64,000 nucleotides of DNA. It comes from Palaemon carinicauda (taxonomy: Eukaryota; Arthropoda; Malacostraca; Decapoda; Palaemonidae). The position numbers were made by a program, and so were the translations under genes. Location of the stretch: positions 17,245,851 through 17,309,850 of the forward strand of contig NC_090743.1 of assembly GCF_036898095.1 (NCBI RefSeq), written 5' to 3'. The notes beneath the pieces were generated by a model. The model had not been told where the DNA came from. It saw only the letters and a program-made list of their open reading frames with translations, and searched no databases. Positions within the stretch are counted from its first letter, which is position 1; every line of letters begins with the position of its first letter. Of the stretch, positions 56,430 to 64,000 are shown in pieces.

Positions 56430-57010
56430 CCCTGGATCGGAAGGACGGGTACTTTCAGTTTCCATTCCATCCATCTTCCAGGGTGCTCGTCGAATTCAGC
56501 CTAGTCTGCAAGTATTCCTGCTTATGATGCAGTGTGGCTATCCCGCCGTGGCATAGCAGGTTTGTTTCCCCAGAGAACTCTCCCTGCCTTCCTCTTGGCC
56601 GCTCAGGGGCAGGCTTCCGCTCCCTCTGCTGTTTGGAGGGCTGGTCAACTCCTGTAGGCTCGGGTTTCGACCTTCTTCAGCGCCGGGACAAGCTTCCGGA
56701 TGCTTACCAGGAGTGTGGGCTCATGGTATTTTGCTTGGAGCCTTCTCTTCCTCTGCCTCAACATCTGGAGTATCTGGCCATGATATTGAGTCAACCGCCT
56801 TACCACATTGGAAACCCCGCTTCTCGTCCATCCAGCGAGGTTAAGCAACGTCGGTACTTGGATGGGTGACCACCTGGGGACGCCAGATTCTGTTACCACA
56901 TCCTCCGAGCCTTCCTTTCGGTTGACTGTGGCAAGACTGAGGAGAGTCGCAGTACCTGTTCTCAGTCAAGCAGAGCTTTCAGCCCTACCTTGGAACGTTT
57001 CCTAGTTCTT
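56430..57010 (+). pseudogene. DIRS RT, decayed and interrupted by a 5S-like block
   Basis: The frames read SLDRKDGYFQFPFHPSS (the motif LKDAYFxxPIHPxS), then after frameshifts AYQECGLMVFCLEPSLPLPQ and HLEYLAMIL (the motif ..GI.VN..KS.L.P.Q.LEYLGM.I). At that point the text is cut by 5S rRNA-like sequence (56799-56894). Connection-region text (SEPSFRLTVARLRRVAVPVL) resumes at 56905. The YLDDW-type catalytic box is not intact in any frame I could read. Confidence 0.7.
56799..56894 (+). pseudogene. 5S rRNA-derived block inside the DIRS RT
   Basis: It contains TACCACATTGGAAACCCCGC, TTCTCGTCC, AGCGAGGTTAAGCAACGTCG and GTACTTGGATGGGTGACCAC, colinear with animal 5S rRNA from about nt 10 to 110. The A-box region (AGCAACGTCGG, 56844-56854) and the C box (TGGATGGGTGACC, 56859-56871) are intact. 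The 10 nt between them in canonical 5S (GCGCGGTTAG, the intermediate element) are missing. The same block is in the inverted second copy, so it belongs to the element family. Confidence 0.88.
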
Positions 57011-57199
57011 CTTTCCTCATTGACCCGTCTATAGTCCGAACGGTCGCCTCAGGATAAGTTCCATGTGGAGCGATCCAAGTTCCGGTGGCTTCAGGCATGT
57101 TTAACCGGACTCCCTGGCCCTATGGGACCAGCGGAACTATTAGACCTGCAATGGGTGTTGACCTATGGAGCCTCTTGATGGTAGTGGATATTCTCGTCC

Positions 57200-57760
57200 T
57201 TTCCCCACATTCTTGATGCAGTTCTCGGACTCGTCAAAGGAAAGGGGGGGGGGGGGGGGCATGTTCCGGTCCAGGCCTATGGTCAAGACCTGAAGGATAC
57301 CTCTCCATCATTCAGGCAGGCTTAGGGACCTTAGTCTGGCCCCTCTTCAGATCCTACAGCTACTGCCGAGTGTCCCCGTTGCGCGTCGACTTCATTCTAA
57401 CCAGCAGGGGACGCATTTTCACACCTTCACATCTTGCAGTAGAGATACCGGGATGATTGAGATTCTCTCAATACCTCCATCGGCTCTCTCATTCCAGGCA
57501 GGGGAATGTTTCTCTCAGACTATCCGAGCAGAGCCTCATAGAGAGAGTGTACCTAGGGGTCTTTGACCTTGGGTAACCAGCAAGTGCTGGTCTGGGGGAC
57601 CTGATCGCGACAGCTTGGAACCTCAAGCTTCCGCTAGTCTTCCCCCCAGTCTCAGTCCCCGAGACACTGGCAAGATGCATTCCGGTGATGGTGGGACAAC
57701 TTCGACGCCTGCGTCTTCCCTCCTTTTTGTCTGCGGACAATGGGCCTCAACAAGACCAGG
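57200..57760 (+). pseudogene. DIRS RNase H region, decayed
   Basis: One frame reads TFLMQFSDSSKEGWGGM (the RNase H start ..L.SDAS..GWGAH). The GG of the motif has expanded into a G homopolymer of about 17 (57243-57259), which breaks the frame. Downstream, DLIATAWNLKLP corresponds to the conserved DLFATxxNxKLP, and WDNFDACVFPPF to WxxLDAYAFPPF, in different frames. Not functional. Confidence 0.7.
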
Positions 57761-57889
57761 TTGTCTGTCAACCTTTCAATGGGAGAGCTCCACTGGGACT
57801 ACGCGCAGAACGGTTTCTGGACCCTCTGCTTCCCCTGACGGAACTCCCGGGAGAGCTTCTCCCACGGCGCAGACTACTCAAGCAACCAC

Positions 57890-58950
57890 ACTGCGACATC
57901 TCTCCCGAACCGGGACGTCGCTTCGGCTTCATGCCTGGAGACACTACGCTTCCTCCTCTAGAAGAGACAACCCGCTACAGTCGCGGTACGGAGGTCGCGT
58001 CATCTGCGATAGTCATCCACAGGGGTCTCCCAGGCAAAGTGAAGAGTCTAAGGTGGTTGGTGCCGTGGGAGATATACCCCTTCCCTTGAGGCCTCTTCTC
58101 CAGCAATAACAGTCTTATTGCCTTTCGGCGGGAGGAAACTCCTTTCCGCTCTCGGCAATGAAGCCTGTCGCTCAGCCTTTCCCTGACCTTCAGGCTTAAA
58201 GGGATAACTTTCCTGCCCGCTGGATCTATCCTCGCTCAAGCGAAGCTACGATCGTCCCTGCCCTAGTCGGAGGAAGACCTCCAACTTGGAGCATGGCTCG
58301 GACTTTTAGTCCTTTAAGAGATCTTCTCAAGACCCCTTTTACGACAGGCCTCGGATTGTATTCCGCCTTGGGTCTTCTGCTCACTCTGGCCACGGCCAGT
58401 GTGTAAGCAATCTTCTTGGTCTCTTACTACTCCCCCCTTTCTAAGGAAGAGGGGAAGGCAACATTCAGGCTCGCTCCTGAGTTGTTGGCTAGACTCAGAA
58501 TCTGAGGGTCCCGACCCTTCGGTCCGATTCATTCAAGATTTCGAGTCTCCATTCTGTGTCTGATGTCCCAAGACCTTCTCTTTCTTGCCAGTAAGGAATC
58601 GAGAGGTTAGCGCTGGGAACAGCTGCAGTTTGTCCTCAGTTGCAGCCGATTTGGGAACACAAGGAGGACATGGGGGGAGAGTCACCAGTATACCTCTTCA
58701 GCCCGGACTCAAGGACATTCATCTCGTCCTGTCTTCAGACCCTCCCCCGTCACGTCGCCCTACAGCACGATGTTGGATGCATCGCAACGTCCCTTGTCTT
58801 CAAGTAATACTACTCTGTGACGCAGGTGCTACAAGCTGGAGTCTGGAAGCGTCTGATGACCTTCGCAGCCCGCTTCCTGCAGGGCGTGACCCACAGGAGT
58901 CTCGATACGTTTTCTATCGCTCTGTGGTGGCTACACAACAGCTGGTCTAA
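57890..58950 (+). pseudogene. DIRS tyrosine recombinase, decayed
   Basis: Traces include LHAWRHYASSSRRDNPLQSR (start of the recombinase region), LPRHVALQHDVGCIATSLVF (counterpart of the HxxR..ATS box, with the motif lost) and VLQAGVWKRLMTFAARFLQG, HRSLDTFSIALW (counterpart of the WxSxSxFxxxYLxD...H..LD box). The catalytic Tyr position reads Phe or Leu in the frames I can follow. Stops are frequent. Confidence 0.65.
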
Positions 58951-59427
58951 CCTCAGGCTCCCTTTTGGACAGGTAGCAGAAGGTTGAGGGCATTGTTATC
59001 AGGTTTTAGTCTGCATGAACGAAAGAAGTATGTCTGGCCCTTACTTCTTTCTTCATCATCCCCTCTACGGGGAAGCAGCATCCTGGTCTCTGCATAGCTG
59101 ACCTCGAACCTCTGCAGGTAAACCATGCTTCCTTGTGTTCCGAGTATCGAGTCAATACTGTCGCGACCCCCATACCCTGACGAGGTGGTATTGGGAACGT
59201 CCTAACCCAGAGTTCCTTCTGGAACTCCAGGTCAACTGCCTAGGACGAGTCACACTTCTTCCTTCACACACAAGCTTACGTAGGCCACATGGTTCCTTGC
59301 GGAGCAAGGAACTTGTGAGGTGCAGGGACTCCTTTTCTCGAGTGCGATTCACTCGGATTCTGAGTCCCCGGGTAAAGCCAAAGCCAGTATGGCTGGGGAC
59401 TTTCCACCCTTCCTAAGGGATAAGTCA

Positions 59428-59529
59428 CCCTTTGTAAATAGCGTGGTTTGTATTTCGGTTACGGAACAAATGACAAATTCGAAGATAATTTGTATTTTTC
59501 CTAATCATACAAACCTTAGCTATTTACAC
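59428..59529 (+). repeat. Internal complementary region, second DIRS family
   Basis: The left half, AAATAGCGTGGTTTGTATTT with CGGTTACGGAACAA, is the complement of the left end (51731-51770). The right half, ATGACAAATTCGAAGATAAT and onward to CTTAGCTATTTACA, is the complement of the right end (59725-59784). The halves meet at GGAACAAATGAC. This is the same architecture as the DIRS at 32.8-39.2 kb but with unrelated sequence. Confidence 0.88.
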
Positions 59530-59579
59530 ATATTTGCCCGCCATCCCTGTCCCCCAAGACAAGTCCTACCTCTAAGTGA

Positions 59580-59784
59580 AAGTGAGTATTCACGTGTGTG
59601 TGAGGGGGAGGAGGGGTAGCTAGCTACCACTCCCCTACCCCCCCCCGCTAACTAGCGCGGGGGTAATACACCCTCGTTAAATTCTAATGGCTCGCCATTT
59701 CAGCTACGCTAAAAGTAATACCCTTTGTAAATAGCTAAGGTTTGTATGGTTAGGAAAAATACAAATTATCTTCGAATTTGTCAT
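59580..59784 (+). repeat. Right inverted terminal repeat, second DIRS family
   Basis: It reads AGTGAGTATTCACGTGTGTG, GAGGGGTAGCTAGCTACCAC, CCTCGTTAAATTCTAATGGC, then the right-end-specific TAGCTAAGGTTTGTATGGTT and CTTCGAATTTGTCAT. The inner ~150 bp complement 51765-51910. Together with the internal complementary region it also forms a ~320-bp local hairpin. Confidence 0.88.
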
Positions 59785-59872
59785 ATTTCAACAGGTGTCT
59801 TAACAAAATTATAAAAAAAGGTAAAAATGTGAAATAAGGAGGTACTTAATATCAGGTACTGTGCTAAACAAT
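59785..59872. other. 88-bp spacer at the palindrome centre
   Basis: AT-rich sequence (ATTTCAACAGGTGTCTTAAC to GGTACTGTGCTAAACAAT) between the right ends of two DIRS copies in opposite orientation. It resembles the AT-rich host composition and not the GC-rich element, so it is probably host intron left between two insertions. Confidence 0.7.
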
Positions 59873-60127
59873 ATGACAAATTCGAAGATAATTTGTATTT
59901 TTCCTAACCATACAAACCTTAGCTATTTACAAAGGGTTATTACTTTTAGCGTAGCTGAAATGGCGAGCCATTAGAATTTAACGAGGGTGTATTACCCCCG
60001 CGCTAGTTAGCGGGGGGGTAGGGGAGTGGTAGCTAGCTACCCCTCCTCCCCCTCACACACAGGTGAATACTCACTTTCACTTAGAGGTAGGACTTGTCTT
60101 GGGGGACAGGGCTGGCGGGCAAATATG

Positions 60128-60230
60128 TGTAAATAGCTAAGGTTTGTATGGTTAGGAAAAATACAAATTATCTTCGAATTTGTCATTTGTTCCGTAACCG
60201 AAATACAAACCACGCTATTTACAAAGGGTG
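60128..60230 (-). repeat. Internal complementary region of the inverted DIRS copy
   Basis: The + strand reads AAATAGCTAAGGTTTGTATG, ..., CTTCGAATTTGTCATTTGTT, CCGTAACCGAAATACAAACC, CGCTATTTACAAAGGGTGAC, the complement of 59428-59529. It shows the family's right-end and left-end complements joined at GTCATTTGTTCC. Confidence 0.85.
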
Positions 60231-60704
60231 ACTTATCCCTTAGGAAGGGTGGAAAGTCCCCAGCCATACTGGCTTTGGCTTTACCCGGGGACTCAGAATC
60301 CGAGTGAGTCGCACTCGAGAAAAGGAGTCCCTGCACCTCACAAGTTCCTTGCACCGCAAGGAACCATGTGGCCTACGTAAGCTTGTGTGTGAAGGAAGAA
60401 GTGTGACCCGTCTTAGGCAGTTGACCTGGAGTTCCAGAAGGAACTCTGGGTTAGGACGTTCCCAATACCACCTCGTCAGGGTATGGGGGACGCGACAGTA
60501 TTGACTCAATACTCGGAACACAAGGAAGCATGGTTTACCTGCAGAGGTTCGAGGTCAGCTATGCAGAGACCAGGATGCTGCTTCCCCGTAGAGGGGATGA
60601 TGAAGAAAGAAGTAAGGGCCAGACATACTTCTTTCGTTCATGCAGACTAAAACCTGATAACAATGCCCTCAACCTTCTGCTACCTGTCCAAAAAGGAGCC
60701 TGAG

Positions 60705-61850
60705 GTTAGACCAGCTGTTGTGTAGCCACCACAGAGCGATAGAAAACGTATCGAGACTCCTGTGGGTCACGCCCTGCAGGAAGCGGGCTGCGAAGGTCAT
60801 CAGACGCTTCCAGACTCCAGCTTGTAGCACCTGCGTCACAGAGTAGTATTACTCGAAGGCGAGGGACGTTGCGATGTATCCAACATCGTGCTGTAGGGCG
60901 ACGTGACGGGGGAGGGTCTTTAGACAGGTCGAGATGAATGTCCTTGAGTCCGGGCTGAAGAGGTATACTGGTGACTCTCCCCCCATGTCCTCCTTGTGTT
61001 CCCAAATCGGCTGCAACTGAGGCCAAACTGCAGCTGTTCCCAGCGCTAACCTCTCGATTCCTGTACTGGCAAGAAAGAGAAGGTCTTGGGACATCAGACA
61101 CAGAATGGAGACTCATAATCTTGAATGAATCGGACCGAAGGGTCGGGACCCTCAGATTCTGAGTCTAGCCAACAACTCAGGAGCGAGCCTGAATGTTGCC
61201 TTCCCCTCTTCCTTAGAAAGGGGGGGAGTAGTAAGAGACCAAGAAGATTGCTTACACACTGGCCGTGGCCAGAGTGAGCAGAAGACCCAAGGCGGAATAC
61301 AATCCGAGGCCTGTCGTAAAAGGGTCTTGAGAAGATCTCTTAAAGGACTAAAAGTCCGAGCCATGCTCCAAGTTGGAGGTCTTCCTCCGACTAGGGCAGG
61401 GACGATCGTAGCTTCGCATGAGCGAGGATAGATCCAGCGGGCAGGAAAAAGTTATTCCTTTAAGCCTGAAGGTCAGGGAAAGGCTGAGCGACAGGCTTCA
61501 TTGCCAAGAGCGGAAAGGAGTTTCCTCCCGCCGAAAGGCAATAAGACCGTTATTGCTGGAGAAGAGGCCTCACGGGAAGAGGTATATCTCCCACGGCACC
61601 AACCACCTTAGACTCTTCACTTTGCCTGGGAGACCCCTGTGGATGACTATCGCAGATGACGCGACCTCCGTACCGCGACTGTAGCGGGTTGTCTCTTCTA
61701 GAGGAGGAAGCGTAGTGTCTCCAGGCATGAAGCCGAAGCGACGCCCCGGTTCGGGAGAGATGTCGCAGTGTGGTTGCTTGAGTAGTCTGCGCCGTGGGAG
61801 AAGCTCTCCCGGGAGTTCCGTCAGGGGAAGCAGAGGGTCCAGAAACCGTT
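60705..61850 (-). pseudogene. Tyrosine recombinase traces, inverted DIRS copy
   Basis: The - strand frames repeat the traces of the other copy: SLEASDDLRSPLPAGRD with ESRYVFYRSVVATQQLV (60706 and up), and LHAWRHYASSSRRDNPLQSR near 61690. Frameshifts and stops are at mostly the same places as in the + copy, so much of the decay predates the two insertions. Confidence 0.6.
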
Positions 61851-62639
61851 CTGCGCATAGTCCCAGTGGAGCTCTCCCATTGAAAGGTTGACAGACAACC
61901 TGGTTTTGTTGAGACCCATTGTCCGCAGACCAAAAGGAGGGAAGACGCAGGCGTCGAAGTTGTCCCACCATCACCGGAATGCATCTTGCCAGAGTCTCGG
62001 GGTCTGAGACTGGGGGGAAACTAGCGGAAGCTTGAGGTTCCAAGCTGTCGCGATCAGGTCCCCCAGACCAGCACTTGCTGGTTACCCAAGGTCAAAGACC
62101 CTTAGGTACACTCTCTCTATGAGGCTCTGCTCGGATAGTCTGAGAGAAACATTCCCCTGCCTGGAATGAGAGAGCCGATGGTGGAATTGAGAGAATCTCA
62201 ATCATCCCGGTATCTCTACTGCAAGATGTGAAGGTGTGAAAATGCGTCCCCTGCTGGTTAGCATGAAGTCGACACGCAACGGGGCGACTTGGCAGGAGCG
62301 GTAGGATCTGAAGAGGGGCCAGACTAAGGCCCTTAAGCCTGCCTGAATGATGGAGAGGTATCCTTCAGGTCTTGACCATAGGCCTGGACCGGAACATGCC
62401 CCCCCCCCCCCCCCCCCTTTCCTTTGACGAGTCCGAGAACTGCATCAAGAATGTGGGGAAAGGACGAGAATATCCACTACCATCAAGAGGCTCCATAGGT
62501 CAACACCCATTGCAGGTTTAATAGTTCCGCTGGTCCCATAGGGCCAGGGAGTCCGGTTAAACATTGCCTGAAGCCACCGGAACTTGGATCGCCCCACATG
62601 GAACTTATCCTGAGGCGACCGTTCGGACTATAAACGGGT

Positions 62640-64000
62640 CAATGAGGAAAGAAGAACTAGGAAACGTTCCAAGGTAGGGCTGAAAACTCTGCTTGACTGA
62701 GAACAGGTACTGCGACTCTCCTCAGTCTTGCCACAGTAAACCGAAAGGAAGGCTCGGAGGATGTGGTAACAGAATCTGGCGTCCCCAGGTGGTCACCCAT
62801 CCAAGTACCGACGTTGCTTAACCTCGCTGGACGGACGAGAAGCGGGGTTTCCAACGTGGTAAGGCGGTTGACTCAATATCATGGCCAGATACTCCAGATG
62901 TTGAGGCAGAGGAAGAGAAGGCTCCAAGCAAAATACCATGAGCCCACACTCATGGTCAGCATTCGGAAGCTTTTCCCGGCGCTGAAGAAGGTCGAAACCC
63001 GAGCCTACCGGAGTTGACCAGCCCTCCAAACAGCAGAGGAGGCGGAAGTCTGCACCTGAGCGGCCAAGAGGAAGGCAGGGAGAGTTCTCTGGGGAAACAA
63101 ACCTGCTATGCCACGGCGGGATAGCCACACTGCATCATAAGCAGGAATACTTGCAGTTTAGGCTGAATTCGACGAGCACCCTGGAAGATGGATGGAATGG
63201 AAACTGAAAGTACCCGTCCTTCCGATCCAGGGTTAAAGGAGTCCTGTCGCCTCGTTACCAGTCTGATCGATTCTGCTGGTCTACGCTGGCCGAAGTTTGT
63301 TCGACAAACTTGATCAGGGCTGAGAGGTCGACTATGGACATCCCCTCTCAGATCCTTCCTTACAAGAAAGGATCGACTGAGGGGGCCGGGGGTGAAGCCG
63401 TCGATGATCCTAAGGAAGACCTTCGCCTAAGGTATGGATCATTCTGCCCAACCGGGCAACTCTGCTGATGCTATGGCATAGAGGTTCAGAGACACTGAAT
63501 TCGCTGACAGAGACGGCAGGCGCGATATCCTTGGCTACTCACAGAGATTGTGCGGGAATGGGCATCGGGAAGCTGTCATTCGGATGAGTAACCTTAAGCA
63601 TCCTCCCAGCGAAAAAACCTGCAATCCTAGAGTTCGTGAACTCCTTTTAGGACTATGCCCCCCCGGGGGAGTCTCCCGTGCCATCTGTTCCTGACAGGAG
63701 GAAACTGCAATTGGACACCTTGTCCCAGTTGTCGTAGCCGATAACTTAGGCCGACGTGGTTGAAAGAAAAGGGAGCTGGAGCCCTGCAGAGTCTGGAAGA
63801 AAGCGCCTTGGAGGAGTGAAACCGGAAGTCGATTTACTCCGCACAGCAGATGTTTAAGTCTCTGTCCTTGGGCAAAGACAAAACTCTTCTCAAGGATGGA
63901 AGGGTGTCTGAGGTCGTTGACCTCCACAGATGAGACACCCGAAGGAAGCCTTCAGTCAGTGCGTCCAGATGGTACAACATCGAGCTTGTCCGCAAGTAGA
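62640..64000 (-). pseudogene. RT and gag-end traces, inverted DIRS copy
   Basis: The - strand frames include SEPSFRFTVARLRRVAVPVL (62657-62854), HLEYLAMIL upstream of the 5S-like block, and DLRHPSILEKSF and QPRRPKLSATTTGTRCP (about 63720-63920), matching the + copy at 55690-57010. The copy continues past the window end. Confidence 0.6.
62766..62863 (-). pseudogene. 5S rRNA-derived block, inverted DIRS copy
   Basis: On the - strand it reads TACCACGTTGGAAACCCCGC, TTCTCGTCCGTCC, AGCGAGGTTAAGCAACGTCG, GTACTTGGATGGGTGACCAC. At two sites where the + copy has A (ACCACATTGG and CGTCCATCC) this copy has G, as canonical 5S rRNA does, so it is closer to the ancestor. It lacks the same 10-nt intermediate element. 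Confidence 0.88.

Larger units (their letters stand above)
51731..59784 (+). mobile_element. Second DIRS-like family, complete-ended copy
   Basis: 8.05 kb, GC-rich. The left end TTGTTCCGTAACCGAAATAC and the right end CTTCGAATTTGTCAT are unequal extensions of a shared inverted repeat (51765-51910 against about 59585-59735). The internal complementary region at 59428-59529 pairs with both ends. In order, the inside holds a gag region with four kinds of tandem repeats (about 52.8-55.7 kb), a decayed RT (about 56.4-57.0 kb) carrying a 5S rRNA-like block, RNase H (about 57.2-57.75 kb) and a decayed tyrosine recombinase (about 57.9-58.95 kb). Frameshifts and stops are numerous, so it is not autonomous. 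Confidence 0.85.
55675..64000. repeat. Large imperfect palindrome (arms ~4.1 kb, centre 88 bp)
   Basis: 55675-59784 and 59873-64000 are reverse complements over their whole length, with local differences: 58729-58740 reads CTCGTCCTGTCT where the other arm has CTCGACCTGTCT; CTTGTCTTCAAG at 58791-58802 against CTCGCCTTCGAG; and ACCACATTGG against ACCACGTTGG in the 5S-like block. The arms consist of the 3' halves of two DIRS copies. Confidence 0.9.
59873..64000 (-). mobile_element. Inverted second copy of the same DIRS family, cut by the window end
   Basis: It starts at its right end (ATGACAAATTCGAAGATAAT) and runs leftward in element terms. Terminal repeat 59873-60080, internal complementary region 60128-60230, recombinase traces about 60705-61850, RNase H traces about 61900-62420 with a C homopolymer at 62400-62417, 5S-like block 62766-62863, and RT and gag-end traces to 64000. 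It matches 55675-59784 with scattered substitutions and small indels. The remaining gag and left end lie outside the window. Confidence 0.88.

Noticed and set aside
56799..56894. Functional 5S rRNA gene
   Set aside because: It lacks the 10-nt intermediate element and the canonical ends, lies inside a retrotransposon, and is duplicated only with that element.
59428..59784. Independent MITE of ~320 bp
   Set aside because: Its two ends are the DIRS internal complementary region and the DIRS right end. The left half also matches the far left end of the element, which a MITE would not explain.
55675..64000. Palindrome as a sequencing fold-back artefact
   Set aside because: The arms differ at many scattered positions and by small indels, and the differences include CpG changes, so they are separate copies. 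An assembly join error at the centre cannot be excluded without reads.

Overview
The window is eukaryotic nuclear DNA, most likely from a decapod crustacean such as a shrimp or crab. The evidence is: interrupted genes with GT-AG introns; an animal-type cytokinesis gene and an arthropod-like V-ATPase B subunit; very long (TA)n and (GA)n/(CT)n microsatellites; and Penelope-like, DIRS-like, Tigger/pogo and tRNA-SINE elements together. The species cannot be fixed from the sequence alone. The host sequence is AT-rich, and the DIRS elements stand out as GC-rich islands.

Host genes. Two convergent genes are supported. (1) A PRC1/Ase1/MAP65-family gene (Fascetto type) lies on the + strand, with coding exons from 19,220 to 41,595. 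I read 13 coding exons, and the reading frame joins across all of them to give about 665-679 residues. (2) The 3' half of the V-ATPase subunit B gene lies on the - strand (48,579-51,133, four exons). Its 5' exons are not in the window.

Layout. 1-14.8 kb is a transposon graveyard: Penelope-like fragments, one carrying a hammerhead-like motif and one whose GIY-YIG core has become a 66-bp tandem array; a jockey/I-type LINE nested in a Penelope copy; a dispersed ~700-bp repeat sharing the LINE 3' tail; and a tRNA-derived SINE. 14.8-17.6 kb holds a Tigger-like transposase relic and a 1.7-kb element with intact TIRs and a TA target duplication. 19.2-41.6 kb is the PRC1-like gene. Its introns hold two TTAA-flanked MITEs, an RTE-type relic, an inverted pair of the 700-bp repeat and, in the 11.3-kb last intron, a complete-ended DIRS-like element (32.8-39.2 kb). 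44.3-47.2 kb is a DIRS fragment with gag and the start of RT. 48.6-51.1 kb is V-ATPase B. 51.7-64.0 kb, probably inside an upstream intron of V-ATPase B, holds two copies of another DIRS-like family joined tail to tail, so that 4.1-kb arms form a large imperfect palindrome around an 88-bp centre.

The most unusual observations are these: both tail-to-tail DIRS copies carry a 5S-rRNA-derived block inside the RT region, with a 10-nt deletion over the intermediate promoter element; two DIRS families keep recognisable internal complementary regions; one DIRS has lost most of its RT but keeps RNase H and recombinase sequence plus a duplicated gag block; a GIY-YIG endonuclease core has become a minisatellite; and the PRC1-like gene has two in-frame 3' splice sites at exon 8. 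Boundaries of degenerate repeats are approximate (tens of bases). Family assignments rest on motif recognition by eye, not on database searches.
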